From: Candidatus Fermentithermobacillaceae bacterium UBA3907 | GTDB taxonomy: Bacteria > Bacillota > Sulfobacillia > Fermentithermobacillales > Fermentithermobacillaceae | DNA: 13,864 nt | Reading direction: 5' to 3' | Assembly: GCA_002391545.1 (NCBI GenBank) | Contig: DGFF01000082.1 | Coordinates: 20,059-33,922 of the forward strand | Part shown: positions 13,721-13,864 of the stretch, one piece after another | Layout of the letters: each line of letters begins with the position of its first letter | Numbering within the stretch: position 1 is the first letter of the stretch | The notes under the pieces: generated by a model | The model's database searches: none | What the model was told of the DNA's origin: nothing | The model's input: the letters and a program-made list of their open reading frames with translations, nothing else | Position numbers and translations under genes: made by a program

Positions 13721-13864
13721 GTAGAATGTAGGCGCTTGTCAACGGACAGTGGTTTTGCCACCCTAGACTAGGTCAAATTGGACTGGAAAAAGGAGACTGC
13801 AATTGCTAATCTACTTAGGTAGGTTGATGGAAGAATAAAACGATGCGAGGGAAAAGTGGTTGTA
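13721..13864. other. Unassigned end region
   Basis: No gene could be supported. There is a perfect odd palindrome CCTAG-A-CTAGG at 13762-13772 and a small GTGG/CCAC hairpin at 13749-13761. AAGGAG at 13790-13795 precedes a TTG at 13803 that opens only an 11-codon frame, and an ATG at 13843 stays open to the window edge without a good ribosome-binding site. A rightward gene may begin here. Confidence 0.3.

Noticed and set aside
13843..13864. ATG-initiated frame open to the window edge.
   Set aside because: Only seven codons visible and no proper ribosome-binding site; not enough to call a gene.
1..13864. Mobile elements, CRISPR arrays and long direct repeats.
   Set aside because: None were found on reading; no transposase, integrase, regular spacer-repeat pattern or flanking duplications.

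Overview
The window looks like a piece of chromosome from an anaerobic, amino-acid- or peptide-using bacterium, most likely a member of the Synergistota (Acetomicrobium/Aminobacterium-like). A clostridial origin is the main alternative. The reasons are a four-subunit ferredoxin-dependent ketoacid oxidoreductase, a D-aminoacylase-type amidohydrolase, an aldo/keto reductase with two ferredoxin-like clusters, a pilin-like operon of the kind seen in anaerobic diderms and Clostridia, and moderate GC. This assignment is inferred from gene content and was not tested by any search. There are no mobile elements, CRISPR arrays or signs of recent transfer.

Layout. (1) 1-330, minus strand: 5' part of an amidohydrolase/N-acyl-D-amino-acid deacylase, cut by the window edge. 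(2) 331-569: divergent control region with a palindrome over a likely -10 box. (3) 570-3615, plus: porG-porD-porA-porB, a complete pyruvate (2-ketoacid):ferredoxin oxidoreductase operon, ending in a terminator at 3710-3735. (4) 3797-5497, plus: gltX (glutamyl-tRNA synthetase), then a strong separate promoter and the genes for tRNA-Gln(CTG) and tRNA-Glu(CTC). (5) 5503-6642, minus: Fe-S aldo/keto reductase, convergent with the tRNAs. (6) 6965-12019, plus: a tight seven-gene operon of a membrane-anchored transglutaminase-like protein, a PilC/GspF platform protein, four small pilin-like or single-pass membrane proteins, and a PilT-type ATPase. (7) 11985-13331, minus: lysA (diaminopimelate decarboxylase), whose end overlaps the end of pilT by 35 bp. 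(8) 13351-13720, minus: a complete lysine riboswitch with promoter, five-helix aptamer and terminator controlling lysA.

How the parts work together. The por operon oxidises 2-ketoacids to acyl-CoA with reduction of ferredoxin, fitting fermentation of amino acids. gltX lies beside two tRNAs that a non-discriminating GluRS would charge, which suggests the indirect Glu-tRNA-Gln/GatCAB route. lysA makes lysine and is switched off by lysine through the riboswitch. The transglutaminase-pilC-pilin-pilT operon is the least described part. It has a platform protein, a retraction-type ATPase and several very divergent pilin-like proteins, but no PilB/GspE, secretin, PilM-P or prepilin peptidase in view, and it is the best candidate here for an uncharacterised surface or secretion machine.
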